From NCBI RefSeq assembly GCF_024519315.1, contig NZ_JANIIC010000024.1, positions 1-64,000 of the forward strand: a DNA stretch of 64,000 nucleotides. The letters are read 5' to 3'. This stretch comes from Streptomyces malaysiensis subsp. samsunensis (GTDB taxonomy: Bacteria > Actinomycetota > Actinomycetes > Streptomycetales > Streptomycetaceae). This document shows, in pieces, positions 44,040-53,121 of the stretch. The position numbers and the translations under genes were made by a program. How positions within the stretch are numbered: position 1 is the first letter of the stretch; each line of letters starts with the position of its first letter. The notes beneath the pieces are model-generated. The model was not told the DNA's origin and did no database searches. It saw only the letters and a program-made list of their open reading frames with translations.

Positions 44040-45572
44040 ATGACGCCGCGCCGCACCTCCCTGCCGCTGCGCACCGCCGCGATACCCGCCGCCATGGCGC
44101 TCACCACCGCGCTGGCTTTCCTGCCCACCACCGCCACCGCTCTGGGACACGACGGCCACGCCGCCACGGCCACCACGGCCGACGGCCCGTCCCTGAGCTA
44201 TGTCGTCAACACCCGCCCGGGGCAGGACGCGTCCCGGATCCGCAAGGCCATCGCCCAGGCCGGCGGCACGGTCGTCGTGTCCTACGACCGGATCGGCGTC
44301 ATCGTGGCCCACTCCGCCAACCCGGACTTCGCCGAGACCGTCCGTAAGGTCCGCGGCGTGGCCTCCGCCGGGAACACCCGCACCGCCCCGCTGCCCGCCC
44401 AGTCCACCGACGACGTCGACGCCCCGAAGCTGCTGAGCGAGAAGGAGCGGCAGGCGGTGGCGGCCAAGGCCGGGGCCGGGCAGGACCCGCTGGCGCCGCT
44501 CCAGTGGGATCTGCCGGCGATCAAGGCGGACAAGGCGCATGAGAAGAGCCTGGGCAGCCGGAACGTCACCGTCGGGGTCATCGACACCGGAGTGGACGAC
44601 ACCCACCCCGATCTGGCGCCGAACTTCGACCGTAAGGCGTCCGTCAACTGTGTGACGGGCAAGCCGGACACCGCCGACGGCGCCTGGCGGCCGACCGCCG
44701 AGGAGTCCCCGCACGGTACGCATGTCGCGGGTGAGATCGCCGCCGCGAAGAACGGCATCGGCGTCACCGGTGTGGCCCCGGGCGTCAAGGTCTCCGGTAT
44801 CAAGGTGTCCACGACCGCCGGGTTCTTCTACACCGAGGCGGTCGTCTGCGGCTTCATCTGGGCCGCCGAACACGGCGTGGACGTCACCAACAACAGCTAT
44901 TACACCGACCCGTGGTACTTCAACTGCACCACCGACCCGGACCAGAAGGCGCTGGTCGAGGCGGTGCGCCGGGCCTCGTCGTACGCGGAGCGCAAGGGCG
45001 TGGTCAATGTGGCCGCGGCGGGCAACGAGAACTACGACCTGACCTCGGACACCATCACCGACCCCTCCAGCCCCAACGACACCACCCCCGGCGACCGGGA
45101 CGTGGACCCGAGCGTCTGCCTGGACATCCCGACCCAGCTGCCGGGCGTGGTCACGGTCGCCTCGACCGGCGCCAAGGGGCTCAAGTCCTCGTTCTCCAAC
45201 TACGGCCTCGGGATCATCGACATCGCGGCCCCCGGCGGCGACAGCACCGCCTACCAGAAGCCGGAGCCCCCGGCCACCAGCGGCCTGATCTACAACACTC
45301 TGCCGGGCGGGCAGTACGGCTACATGGCGGGCACTTCGATGGCCTCGCCGCATGTCGCCGGTGTCGCGGCGCTCATCAAGAGCACCCATCCGCACGCCTC
45401 CCCGTGGCGGGTGAAGGCGCTGCTGAAGGCCGAGGCCGATGACATCGCCTGCCCGACGCCGTACGACATCGACGGCGACGGCACGGTCGACGCGGTGTGC
45501 GAGGGCGGCAAGCGGTACAACGGCTTCTACGGCGCCGGGCTCGCGGACGCCCTGGACGCCGTCGAGAAGTGA
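44040..45572 (+). CDS. Secreted S8-family serine peptidase (subtilisin-like)
   Basis: 510 residues. Signal peptide about 1-35 (AAMALTTALAFLPTTATA), prodomain about 50-110 (SYVVNTRPGQDASRIRKAIA), then the catalytic triad: Asp in VGVIDTGVDDTHPDL, His in SPHGTHVAGEIAAA, Ser in GYMAGTSMASPHVAGVA. Oxyanion asparagine in AAAGNENYD. It has no C-terminal P/Homo B domain. Exported proteases of this type act in nutrient recycling and mycelial development. ATG at 44040 with GGAG upstream. Confidence 0.92.
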   Translation: MTPRRTSLPLRTAAIPAAMALTTALAFLPTTATALGHDGHAATATTADGPSLSYVVNTRPGQDASRIRKAIAQAGGTVVVSYDRIGVIVAHSANPDFAETVRKVRGVASAGNTRTAPLPAQSTDDVDAPKLLSEKERQAVAAKAGAGQDPLAPLQWDLPAIKADKAHEKSLGSRNVTVGVIDTGVDDTHPDLAPNFDRKASVNCVTGKPDTADGAWRPTAEESPHGTHVAGEIAAAKNGIGVTGVAPGVKVSGIKVSTTAGFFYTEAVVCGFIWAAEHGVDVTNNSYYTDPWYFNCTTDPDQKALVEAVRRASSYAERKGVVNVAAAGNENYDLTSDTITDPSSPNDTTPGDRDVDPSVCLDIPTQLPGVVTVASTGAKGLKSSFSNYGLGIIDIAAPGGDSTAYQKPEPPATSGLIYNTLPGGQYGYMAGTSMASPHVAGVAALIKSTHPHASPWRVKALLKAEADDIACPTPYDIDGDGTVDAVCEGGKRYNGFYGAGLADALDAVEK

Positions 45573-45589
45573 CCGGCTGGCACAATGCA

Positions 45590-45625
45590 CGGGCCGCCGG
45601 GGCGGAGCAGCCGCCCGGCGGCCCG
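45590..45625. terminator. Terminator after the subtilisin gene
   Basis: CGGGCCGCCGGGGCGG and CCGCCCGGCGGCCCG pair with one bulge around AGCAG, 17 bp after the stop. Confidence 0.8.
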
Positions 45626-45663
45626 TAGGCCCCCTGATGAAGCCGCGAGAGGACCACGTTCCC

Positions 45664-46185
45664 GTGCATCACGACGACTCCTGGGGGCCACTGCCCCCAC
45701 GGCCGGCCTTCTCGCTGCTGATCCGGTTCGTGCTCACCGTGCTGCTCCTGCCGCTGTGGTGGGCGCTGCTCGTGGTGCTCTTCCTCTGCTTCATCGCCTT
45801 CGCGCTCGTGGCCGAGATCTTTACGATCATCCCCGGCTTCGAGAAGGGCTTCCTCAGCCTGATCGACAAGTTCGGCGACAACGTGGCGGTGTGGCCCGCC
45901 TGGTGCGTGACGCTCCCGGAGCTGCGGCACGAGGGCGACGCGGCCTTCTACCGGGCCCGGGTGGACCAGCGCATCGCCTCCTGGACCAGCAAGGAGCTGG
46001 CCGCCCAGAAGGCGAAGAAGGCCCCGCCGCCGGGCCCGCACGACATCCCCGTGCGCGCGTACCGCGGTGTGGGCGCGGGCTATGTCGTCGAGGCGGCGCG
46101 CGCCCAGGGCTGGGAGCTGAGCCATGACCACCCCTCGGACCCACTGCGCATGGTCCGGCTCCGGCGGCTGCCGGTCGCGGCCTGA
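45664..46185 (+). CDS. Membrane protein of unknown function
   Basis: 173 residues. One long or two close transmembrane helices (LLIRFVLTVLLLPLWWALLV; VVLFLCFIAFALVAEIFTII), then a soluble C-terminal domain (VRAYRGVGAGYVVEAARAQG; WELSHDHPSDPLRMVRLRRL). GTG at 45664 fits the GAGAGGA site; an ATG at 45637 would add nine residues without a site. No family recognised. Confidence 0.72.
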   Translation: MHHDDSWGPLPPRPAFSLLIRFVLTVLLLPLWWALLVVLFLCFIAFALVAEIFTIIPGFEKGFLSLIDKFGDNVAVWPAWCVTLPELRHEGDAAFYRARVDQRIASWTSKELAAQKAKKAPPPGPHDIPVRAYRGVGAGYVVEAARAQGWELSHDHPSDPLRMVRLRRLPVAA

Positions 46186-46187
46186 CG

Positions 46188-46406
46188 GGGTCACGGCCTT
46201 ACGGACGTCAGGGCGTGACGGTCTTACGGGCGCCACGGCCTTACGGGCACCACCGCGTCACAGCCTTACGGGTGCCACGGCCATACGAACGTCACGGCGT
46301 CACAGCCTTACGGGCACCACGGCCATACAGGCACCACCGCGTCACAGCCTTACGGGTGCCACGGCCATACAGGCACCACCGCGTGACGGCCTTACAGGCG
46401 TCACGG
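46188..46406. repeat. Tandem array of 42-bp units between convergent genes
   Basis: Units begin at 46213, 46255, 46297 and 46339, with partial units before (46188-46212) and after (46381-46406). Typical unit start: GCGTCACAGCCTTACGGGTG. Each unit is itself two related 21-bp halves. The last partial unit contains the stop codon of the lysoplasmalogenase-type gene. One forward frame reads it as a 14-residue peptide repeat (ATAIQAPPRHSLTG), probably by chance. Confidence 0.85.
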
Positions 46407-47093
46407 ACCGACGAGCGCCCGTTCCGGCCCGGGGCGCGGGGCCGCGTCGAGCGTCGCTCCCGTCATCAGCAGCCACTGGGCGGCGACATAGGTGGCCATG
46501 ATCCAGAACTGGGGCAGCGGCGGCCGTGGCCAGTCGGCGAGCCCGGCCGCGATCAGGGTGTCGGAGAGCATGAACAGCGCCCCGCCGAGCCCGGTCCACG
46601 GGCCCGCCCCGAGCGCGGCCAGCGCCATGGCCGTCAGCAGCAGGCTGTAGCCCGCGACGGGAAGCCGCAGATGCGCGGCGAGGCCGGGCCACAGCAGCGC
46701 CACCGTGCCCAGCCACGCGGCCCCGTACCCGGCGGCCACCCAGGCCGCCGTACGGGGCTCCGCACGGGCCGCCGCGCGGCCCCGCCCGGCGCGGGCGAAC
46801 AGGGCCAGATAGCAGAGGTGTCCGGCCGCGAAGCACCCCATTCCGGCCAGGAACGCGGTCTCGCCGCCGATCTGGAGCAGCACATCGCCCCCGCACCCGC
46901 ACAGCAGCGCGGCGGGCAGCGGCCACGGCCCGCCGCGCACCAGGGCCCATCCGGCGAGGACGGGCATCAGGGCGGGCTTGGTGAGGTGGACGACGGTGGT
47001 GGCGTCCACGAGCAGCGCGGTCAGCTGGACGGCGGTCAGCAGCGCGAAGAGGGCGGCCAGGGCCCTCGTCGCGCGCCCGGCGGCGGCCGTCAC
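46401..47093 (-). CDS. YhhN-family lysoplasmalogenase
   Basis: 230 residues with about eight hydrophobic helices (ALAALFALLTAVQLTALLVD; TKPALMPVLAGWAL; FLAGMGCFAAGHLCYLALFA; ALFMLSDTLIA). The YhhN/TMEM86 family hydrolyses lysoplasmalogens. GTG start at 47093 overlaps the upstream gene stop by 4 bp, so the two are coupled; together they suggest ether-lipid or membrane-lipid modification. Confidence 0.85.
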   Translation of the reverse strand: MTAAAGRATRALAALFALLTAVQLTALLVDATTVVHLTKPALMPVLAGWALVRGGPWPLPAALLCGCGGDVLLQIGGETAFLAGMGCFAAGHLCYLALFARAGRGRAAARAEPRTAAWVAAGYGAAWLGTVALLWPGLAAHLRLPVAGYSLLLTAMALAALGAGPWTGLGGALFMLSDTLIAAGLADWPRPPLPQFWIMATYVAAQWLLMTGATLDAAPRPGPERALVGP

Positions 47094-47968
47094 CGCACGC
47101 TCTCGCCGACCGGCTCCGGCCGCCCGGCCTCCGGGGGCGGCGCGGGCTGCCAGCCCGGCCCCATGAAGACCCGGCCCGCCCGCTCGCGCCAGTCCCGCGC
47201 CGCGGCGAGGTCGCGGGCGATGGCCGCGTACTCGTGTGTGGCCACGCGCAGCGGGTTGTAGGTGCCGATGTTCTTCGTCAGTCCGTAGACGGGCCGCTCG
47301 GTCTCGGGGACGAACGATCCGAAGAGCCGGTCCCAGACGATGAGGATGCCCCCGAAGTTGCGGTCCAGGTAGCCGCCTTGGGAGGCGTGGTGGACGCGGT
47401 GGTGCGAGGGGGTGTTGAAGAGGAACTCGACGGGGCGCGGCAGGGTGCCGATCCGCTCGGTGTGGATCCAGAACTGGTAGACGAGGTTCACCGAGGAGCA
47501 GAACGCCACCGCCGCCGGGTGCACCCCGAGCGCGATCACCGGCACGTAGAACGGCCAGACGGTCCAGGTGGTCCACGGCTGCCGCAGCGCGGTGGTGAGG
47601 TTGAACTTCCTGCTGGAGTGGTGCACCACATGGCACGCCCACAGGATGCGGATGACATGGTGCCCGCGGTGCGACCAGTAGTAGAAGAAGTCCTGGGCGA
47701 GCAGCATCAGCGGCAGCGTCCACCACTCCACCGGGACCCGTAGCGGGGTGAGTTCATAGACGGCGGCGTAGATCGCCACAATCGGGATCTTCCACACCAG
47801 GTCGAAGACGAGACTGCCGAGTCCCATGGTGACGCTGGTGGCGGCGTCCTTCGCCGCGTACCCTTCGCTGTCCTCGTCCGGGTGGAGGCGGTAGCTCACC
47901 ATCTCCACGACGGTGAGCAGGACAAAGGCCGGTATCGACCACAGCACGGCATTCGGCAGGTGCGGCAT
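47090..47968 (-). CDS. Sterol desaturase/fatty acid hydroxylase family protein
   Basis: 292 residues, integral membrane di-iron enzyme. The histidine clusters are complete: YYWSHRGHHVIR, HVVHHSS, and SHHRVHHASQGG. Four to five hydrophobic helices precede and separate them. It oxidises an alkyl chain of an unknown lipid. ATG at 47968 is preferred; in-frame starts at 48037 or 48067 are possible. Confidence 0.88.
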   Translation of the reverse strand: MPHLPNAVLWSIPAFVLLTVVEMVSYRLHPDEDSEGYAAKDAATSVTMGLGSLVFDLVWKIPIVAIYAAVYELTPLRVPVEWWTLPLMLLAQDFFYYWSHRGHHVIRILWACHVVHHSSRKFNLTTALRQPWTTWTVWPFYVPVIALGVHPAAVAFCSSVNLVYQFWIHTERIGTLPRPVEFLFNTPSHHRVHHASQGGYLDRNFGGILIVWDRLFGSFVPETERPVYGLTKNIGTYNPLRVATHEYAAIARDLAAARDWRERAGRVFMGPGWQPAPPPEAGRPEPVGESVR

Positions 47969-48088
47969 GTCCGCAACATAGAACCGCCCATAAGGGCGCC
48001 GCCAGGGGTAGTTACCAACAAGTATGGTAGATGACATGTCAATAACGGGGGTCGCCCACGGCCGCACGGCCGATTAGGATCCCCGCCT

Positions 48089-48991
48089 GTGCGCAGAGCC
48101 AGAGAACGGTTCCGAACCGGCGGCATAGCCCTCGTCTGCATGCTGTCGGCGCTCACCACGGGGTGCTCCTCCGGGTCGGGCGGCGATGACTCCCCCTCGG
48201 ATCTGATGGCCACGGTGCGGCACGTCTCGATCGCGGGCGCGAAGGGGACCCAGGTCTCCTATCTCGACGCCGCCCGGGTGCGCTCCCTGGAGAAGGGCGG
48301 CTCCCAGCGGTTCCGCACCGTGGGCCAGGCGGGCAGTCCGCTGATGACGGGCTACCGCTTCAACGCCCATGGCTACGGACTCGATCCGGCCATGATCGAC
48401 ACCGATGTGACCAATGGGACCGCCGGGCACTGGCAGGGCTCCTTCGACGCCGGCCGCGTCACCGCCAAACTCAAGGCGGGCGGATTCGCCCGGCACACCT
48501 GGCACGGCGAGACGGTCTGGACGAAGGAGGGGGTGACCCTCCAGGTCGCCAAGGACGAGATCTCCTTCGGCTACTCCGGCAAGGACCTGTCGGCGGTGCG
48601 CCCGGCCAAGGGCAAGTCCGTGGCGGACGACCCGGATTACCGGGCGCTGGGCGACTGCCTGGGCGATATCTACCGCGCCGATTTCGGCGGGAAGAACGCC
48701 AAGGACTCCGTGCGCCTTTCGGCCACCGGACAGCTCGCGAAGTCCGCGAACGAGACATCAGGGGTCATCTGCGCCCTCACCGACGGCAAACGGACCGCCG
48801 AGCGCGCCACCGACCGTCTGAAATCAGTCATCGACCGGCGGGCCCCGCGCTACGACGGCGCCAAGGTGACGGTTCTCACCGGGGATTCGCCCGGGGTGAA
48901 GGTGACGGTGCCCGACCGCGCGGGCGACAAACGCGCCGGCCGCCTCCTCACCAGCGACGTCGATCTCCAGCTGGCACTGTCCGACCTCTGA
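48089..48991 (+). CDS. Lipoprotein of unknown function
   Basis: 300 residues. Lipobox LTTGC at about residues 22-26 after a basic start (MRRARERFRTGGIALVCMLS), so it is anchored outside the membrane. The body has two alpha/beta parts: HVSIAGAKGTQVSYLDAARV and later DCLGDIYRADFGGKN. No recognised domain. GTG start at 48089. Confidence 0.78.
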   Translation: MRRARERFRTGGIALVCMLSALTTGCSSGSGGDDSPSDLMATVRHVSIAGAKGTQVSYLDAARVRSLEKGGSQRFRTVGQAGSPLMTGYRFNAHGYGLDPAMIDTDVTNGTAGHWQGSFDAGRVTAKLKAGGFARHTWHGETVWTKEGVTLQVAKDEISFGYSGKDLSAVRPAKGKSVADDPDYRALGDCLGDIYRADFGGKNAKDSVRLSATGQLAKSANETSGVICALTDGKRTAERATDRLKSVIDRRAPRYDGAKVTVLTGDSPGVKVTVPDRAGDKRAGRLLTSDVDLQLALSDL

Positions 48992-49113
48992 CCCGCCGTA
49001 CTGGCCCGACTGACCCGCGTACGGACCCGACGCCCCGTCAACCCCGAAGCGGCGCCCGCCCCGACCGGCCCACCCGTCAGAGCTGTCGGTGACGGCCCGT
49101 ATCCTCATGGACC

Positions 49114-50100
49114 ATGCTCGAAGACCCCACGGCAACCGCACCGCACCCCGTACCGCCGTCCTCCTGGCCGGCCACCTATCCGCAGGGGTACGCGGTCGTC
49201 GACGTGGAGACCACCGGCCTCGCCCGCGACGACCGGATCGTCTCCGCGGCGGTCTATCAGCTCGACGCCCGGGGCACGGTGCAGGACCACTGGTACACCC
49301 TGGTCGATCCGCAGCGCGATCCGGGCCCGGTGTGGATCCACGGCCTCACCGAGGAGGTGCTCGCGGGCGCCCCGCGCTTCGCCGAGATCGCCGGGGAGCT
49401 CTCCGAGCGGCTGGCCGACCGCGTCCTGGTCGCGCACAACGCCGCCTTCGACTGGTCGATGCTCGCCCGCGAGTACGCCCGCACCAGGACCGCCGCGCCG
49501 GTGCGGCAGCGGCTGTGCACCATCGCCCTCTCCAAGGAGCTGGGCCTGCCGCTGCCCAACCACAAGCTGGAGACCCTCGCCGCGCACTACGGAGTGGTCC
49601 AGCGGCGCGCCCACCACGCCCTGGACGACGCCCGAGTGCTCGCCGAGACCTTCCGGCCCAGCCTCCACCGGGCCGCCGAGACCGGGCTGCGCCTGCCGCT
49701 GCTGGCCTGCCAGCCGCTCACCGAGTGGTCCGAAGGCCCGGCGATCGGCCGCCAGCGGTCGTACCGGCAGAGCTGGCGCCCCAGCCGCAAGCTCCCCGCC
49801 TGCCCCTACCCCAACCCCGGGCGCTACGAGCCGGGCGGGCAGCTGGTCCAGGGCATGCGGGTGGCGTTCTCCGGGGACACCTCCGTCGACCGCGAGCTGC
49901 TGGAGGACCGGACGATCGAGGTCGGGCTGCATGTGGCCTCCAGCGTCTCCCGGCTCACCAGCGTGCTGGTCACCAATGACCCCGAGTCGCCCACGTCCAA
50001 GACCACCAAGGCCCGCTCCTTCGGCACGCCCATCATCGACGAGGCCGCCTTCATGCAGCTCCTCCTGGACGTCACCCCCGCGCCGCCGACAAACAGGTGA
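49114..50100 (+). CDS. DEDDh 3'-5' exonuclease with BRCT domain
   Basis: 328 residues. Exonuclease I motif AVVDVETTGL (Asp and Glu), II LVAHNAAFDWSMLAREY, III HHALDDARVLAETF (DEDDh histidine). A BRCT-like domain occupies about 245-320 (GMRVAFSGDTSVDRELLEDR ... VTNDPESPTSKTTKA). This resembles the DnaQ/epsilon-like nucleases of Actinobacteria, probably in DNA repair. ATG at 49114. Confidence 0.88.
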   Translation: MLEDPTATAPHPVPPSSWPATYPQGYAVVDVETTGLARDDRIVSAAVYQLDARGTVQDHWYTLVDPQRDPGPVWIHGLTEEVLAGAPRFAEIAGELSERLADRVLVAHNAAFDWSMLAREYARTRTAAPVRQRLCTIALSKELGLPLPNHKLETLAAHYGVVQRRAHHALDDARVLAETFRPSLHRAAETGLRLPLLACQPLTEWSEGPAIGRQRSYRQSWRPSRKLPACPYPNPGRYEPGGQLVQGMRVAFSGDTSVDRELLEDRTIEVGLHVASSVSRLTSVLVTNDPESPTSKTTKARSFGTPIIDEAAFMQLLLDVTPAPPTNR

Positions 50101-50163
50101 AGTCGGCGCGACGCGCCCGCCCGCCGCTCGCCCACCACCGCGCGGGCCCGCACGCTGAGGCGC

Positions 50164-50397
50164 ATGGCACGTTGTGAGGTCTGCGGAAACGACTACCGGA
50201 TGACATTCGAGGTGCACGCGCAGGGCAATGTGCACGTCTTCGACTGCTTCCAGTGCGCCATCCACCGCATGGCGCCCATCTGCGAACACTGCCGCGCCCA
50301 GATCATCGGGCAGGGCGTGGAGGCGGACGGCCAGTTCTACTGCTGTGCGCACTGCGCGCGGGCGGAAGGGAAGGTGGGCATCGTCGACCATGTGTGA
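50164..50397 (+). CDS. Small zinc-ribbon protein
   Basis: 77 residues with repeated CxxC motifs: CEVCGND, CFQCAIH, CEHCRAQ and CCAHCARAE. It looks like a two-zinc ribbon of the type used in nucleic-acid or metal binding. ATG at 50164. Between the exonuclease and SURF1 genes, same direction. Function unknown. Confidence 0.72.
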   Translation: MARCEVCGNDYRMTFEVHAQGNVHVFDCFQCAIHRMAPICEHCRAQIIGQGVEADGQFYCCAHCARAEGKVGIVDHV

Positions 50398-50474
50398 ACC
50401 CGGCCACCTGCGTGGATTGTCCTGGGACGCCCCCACCGGCCGAGGGACAATCCACGCCGAGTAATGTCAGGGAC

Positions 50475-51284
50475 GTGTACCGCTTCCTGTTGACCCGGCA
50501 GTGGGTGATCCTCACACTCGTGGCCCTGGCCCTGATCCCGACGATGATCAGGCTGGGTTTCTGGCAGCTGCACCGCCATGAGCACCGGGTCGCCCAGAAC
50601 CAGCTGATCGGGGACAACCTCGGCGCACCGGCCGTGGCCGTCGAGAAGCTCACCGCCCCCGGCCGTACGGTCCCCCGCGACGATACCTGGCGCACGGTGA
50701 CCGCCACCGGCACCTATGACATCGCCCATGAGGTCGTCGTCCGCCAGCGCACCGGCTCCGACGAGCAGTCCATCGGCTATTTCGTGCTCACCCCGCTGCT
50801 GCTCCCGGACGAGCGCGCGGTCCTGGTCAACCGGGGCTGGATCCCGGCCGGCACAGACCTCACCAAATTCCCCGAGGTCCCCGCCGCCCCTTCCGGCAAG
50901 GTCACCGTCACCGGCCGGCTCAAGGCCGACGAGACCACCGGCAACAGCGGCATCAAGGACAAGCAGGGGCTGCCGCCCCGCCAGGTCTCGCTGATCAACA
51001 GCGAGCAGCAGGCGAAGGCGCTCTCCCGCCCCGTCCTCGGCGGCTACGTGGAGCTCACCGCGTCCTCCCCCAAGGGCGGCAAGCAGCCCCAGCCGGTAGC
51101 CGCGCCCAACCACAGCGACATCGGCCCGCATATGGCCTACGCCGTCCAGTGGTGGCTGTTCTCCGCCGGTGTGCCCATCGGCTGGATCGTGCTGGCCCGC
51201 CGCGAGCGCCGCGACCGCGCCGCCGAGGCCGCGAAGGCGGCGGCCACCCCCGAAAAGATCCCCGCCGCGGCCGGGGCCGACTAG
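50475..51284 (+). CDS. SURF1 family cytochrome-oxidase assembly protein
   Basis: 269 residues. N-terminal helix (WVILTLVALALIPTMIRLGF with W-Q-L-H-R), periplasmic domain including VNRGWIPAGTDLT, and a C-terminal helix (HMAYAVQWWLFSAGVPIGWI). SURF1 inserts haem a into cytochrome c oxidase. GTG start at 50475 with AGGGA upstream. Confidence 0.92.
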   Translation: MYRFLLTRQWVILTLVALALIPTMIRLGFWQLHRHEHRVAQNQLIGDNLGAPAVAVEKLTAPGRTVPRDDTWRTVTATGTYDIAHEVVVRQRTGSDEQSIGYFVLTPLLLPDERAVLVNRGWIPAGTDLTKFPEVPAAPSGKVTVTGRLKADETTGNSGIKDKQGLPPRQVSLINSEQQAKALSRPVLGGYVELTASSPKGGKQPQPVAAPNHSDIGPHMAYAVQWWLFSAGVPIGWIVLARRERRDRAAEAAKAAATPEKIPAAAGAD

Positions 51285-51335
51285 TCGCCTGGTCGGCGGG
51301 GGTAGGAAGCCGTTCCCCGGGGAAGGCGCCCGGAT

Positions 51336-53117
51336 ATGGCACAGCACATCGACGACTACGCCCTCATCGGTGACCACCAGACGGTGGCCCTGGTCAGCCG
51401 CCGTGGCTCCATCGACTGGCTGTGTCTGCCCCGCTTCGACTCACCGGCCTGTTTCGCCGCCCTCCTCGGCGACCGCGACAACGGCCACTGGCGGCTCGCC
51501 CCCAAGGGCGCGGGCGCCTGCACCCGCCGCGGCTACCTCGACGACTCCCTCGTCCTGGAGTCGGTCTGGGAGACGGAGACGGGCACGGTCAAGGTCATCG
51601 ACTTCATGCCGCAGCGCGACCGCGCCCCCGATGTCGTCCGCATCGTCGAGGGCGTCTCCGGCCGCGTCGACATGCTCGGCGTCCTCCGGCTCCGCTTCGA
51701 CTACGGCCGGGTCATCCCCTGGATGCGCCGCACCGACGGCCACCGGATCGCGGTCGCCGGGCCGGACTCGGTATGGCTGCGCTCGGAGCCCGAGGTCCAC
51801 ACCTACGGCGAGGACTTCAGCACCCGCTCCGAGTTCACCGTCTCGGCCGGGGACCGGGTGGCCTTCGTGCTCACCTGGCACCCCTCCCACGAGCCCCGCC
51901 CCCGGCTCATCGACCCGTACGACTCCCTCCGCTCCAGCCTGGCGGACTGGCGCGGCTGGGCCGCCCGCTGCCGCTACGAGGGCCCCTACCGGGACGCCGT
52001 CATACGCTCCCTGATCACCCTCAAGGCGCTCACCTACGCCCCGAGCGGCGGCATCGTCGCGGCCCCCACCACCTCGCTGCCCGAGCGGCTCGGCGGCGTC
52101 CGCAACTGGGACTACCGCTACTGCTGGCTGCGCGACTCCACCCTCACCCTGAACGCCCTGCTCCGCGCCGGCTACCGCCAGGAGGCCGCCCACTGGCGCG
52201 ACTGGCTGCTGCGCGCGATCGCCGGCGACCCGGCCGAGCTCCAGATCATGTACGGCCTGCAGGGCGAGCGCCGGATCCATGAACACGAGCTGACCTGGCT
52301 GGAGGGGTACGAGCGCTCCACCCCCGTCCGAGTCGGCAACGACGCCGTCGACCAGCGCCAGCTCGACGTCTACGGCGAGGTGCTCGACACCCTCCACGTC
52401 GCCCGCTCCTCCGGACTGTCCACCGAACCCCACGTCTGGAAGATCCAGACCGCGCTCATGGACTTCCTGGAGTCCGCCTGGCGCGACCCCGACGAGGGGC
52501 TGTGGGAGGTGCGCGGACCCCGCCGCCACTTCGTCCACTCCAAGATCATGGCCTGGGTCGCCGCCGACCGCGCCGTCCGCGCCATCGAGTCCCACCCCGA
52601 GCTGGGCGGCGACGCGAGCCGCTGGCGCGCCATGCGCGACGCCGTCCACCGCGAGGTCTGCGAGAAGGGCTACGACCCGGTGCGGTCCACCTTCACCCAG
52701 TCCTACGGCTCCGCCGAACTGGACGCCGCGACCCTGCTCATCCCCCGCGTCGGCTTCCTCCCCGCCACCGACCCGCGCGTCATCGGCACCATCGACGCCG
52801 TCCGCCGCGAGCTCAGCGAGGACGGCCTGATCCGCCGTTACACCGCCGACGGCGACGTGGACGGCTTCCCCGGCACCGAGGGCGCCTTCCTCGCCTGCTC
52901 CTTCTGGCTCGCCGACGCCCTCCAGCTGGTCGGCCGCCACAAGGACGCCACGGCGCTCTTCGAACGCCTCCTCGCGCTCCGCAACGACGTCGGGCTGCTC
53001 GCCGAGGAGTACGACCCCGCGACCGGCCGCCAGCTCGGCAACTTCCCGCAGGCGTTCAGCCACATCGGGCTGGTGGGGACCGCCCTCACCCTCGCGGAGG
53101 GGGCCAAGGCAGACTGA
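51336..53117 (+). CDS. Glycoside hydrolase family 15 protein
   Basis: 593 residues. N-terminal beta domain (YALIGDHQTVALVSRRGSID; WLCLPRFDSPACFAALLG) and a C-terminal (alpha/alpha)6 barrel (RNWDYRYCWLRDSTLTLNAL; GWWS-like catalytic regions HELTWLEGYE and SAELDAATLLIPRVGFL). GH15 members of this actinobacterial group are glucoamylase- or trehalase-like; the substrate cannot be told from the sequence. No signal peptide, so probably cytosolic. The SDR gene follows after 4 bp. Confidence 0.9.
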   Translation: MAQHIDDYALIGDHQTVALVSRRGSIDWLCLPRFDSPACFAALLGDRDNGHWRLAPKGAGACTRRGYLDDSLVLESVWETETGTVKVIDFMPQRDRAPDVVRIVEGVSGRVDMLGVLRLRFDYGRVIPWMRRTDGHRIAVAGPDSVWLRSEPEVHTYGEDFSTRSEFTVSAGDRVAFVLTWHPSHEPRPRLIDPYDSLRSSLADWRGWAARCRYEGPYRDAVIRSLITLKALTYAPSGGIVAAPTTSLPERLGGVRNWDYRYCWLRDSTLTLNALLRAGYRQEAAHWRDWLLRAIAGDPAELQIMYGLQGERRIHEHELTWLEGYERSTPVRVGNDAVDQRQLDVYGEVLDTLHVARSSGLSTEPHVWKIQTALMDFLESAWRDPDEGLWEVRGPRRHFVHSKIMAWVAADRAVRAIESHPELGGDASRWRAMRDAVHREVCEKGYDPVRSTFTQSYGSAELDAATLLIPRVGFLPATDPRVIGTIDAVRRELSEDGLIRRYTADGDVDGFPGTEGAFLACSFWLADALQLVGRHKDATALFERLLALRNDVGLLAEEYDPATGRQLGNFPQAFSHIGLVGTALTLAEGAKAD

Positions 53118-53121
53118 ACCC

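Noticed and set aside
46213..46406. CRISPR array
   Set aside because: Units are contiguous 42-bp tandem copies without unique spacers, and no cas genes are near.
46124..46501. A 125-residue repeat protein
   Set aside because: Its start overlaps the 3' end of the upstream gene in another frame and the sequence is only the DNA minisatellite translated, with no ribosome-binding site.
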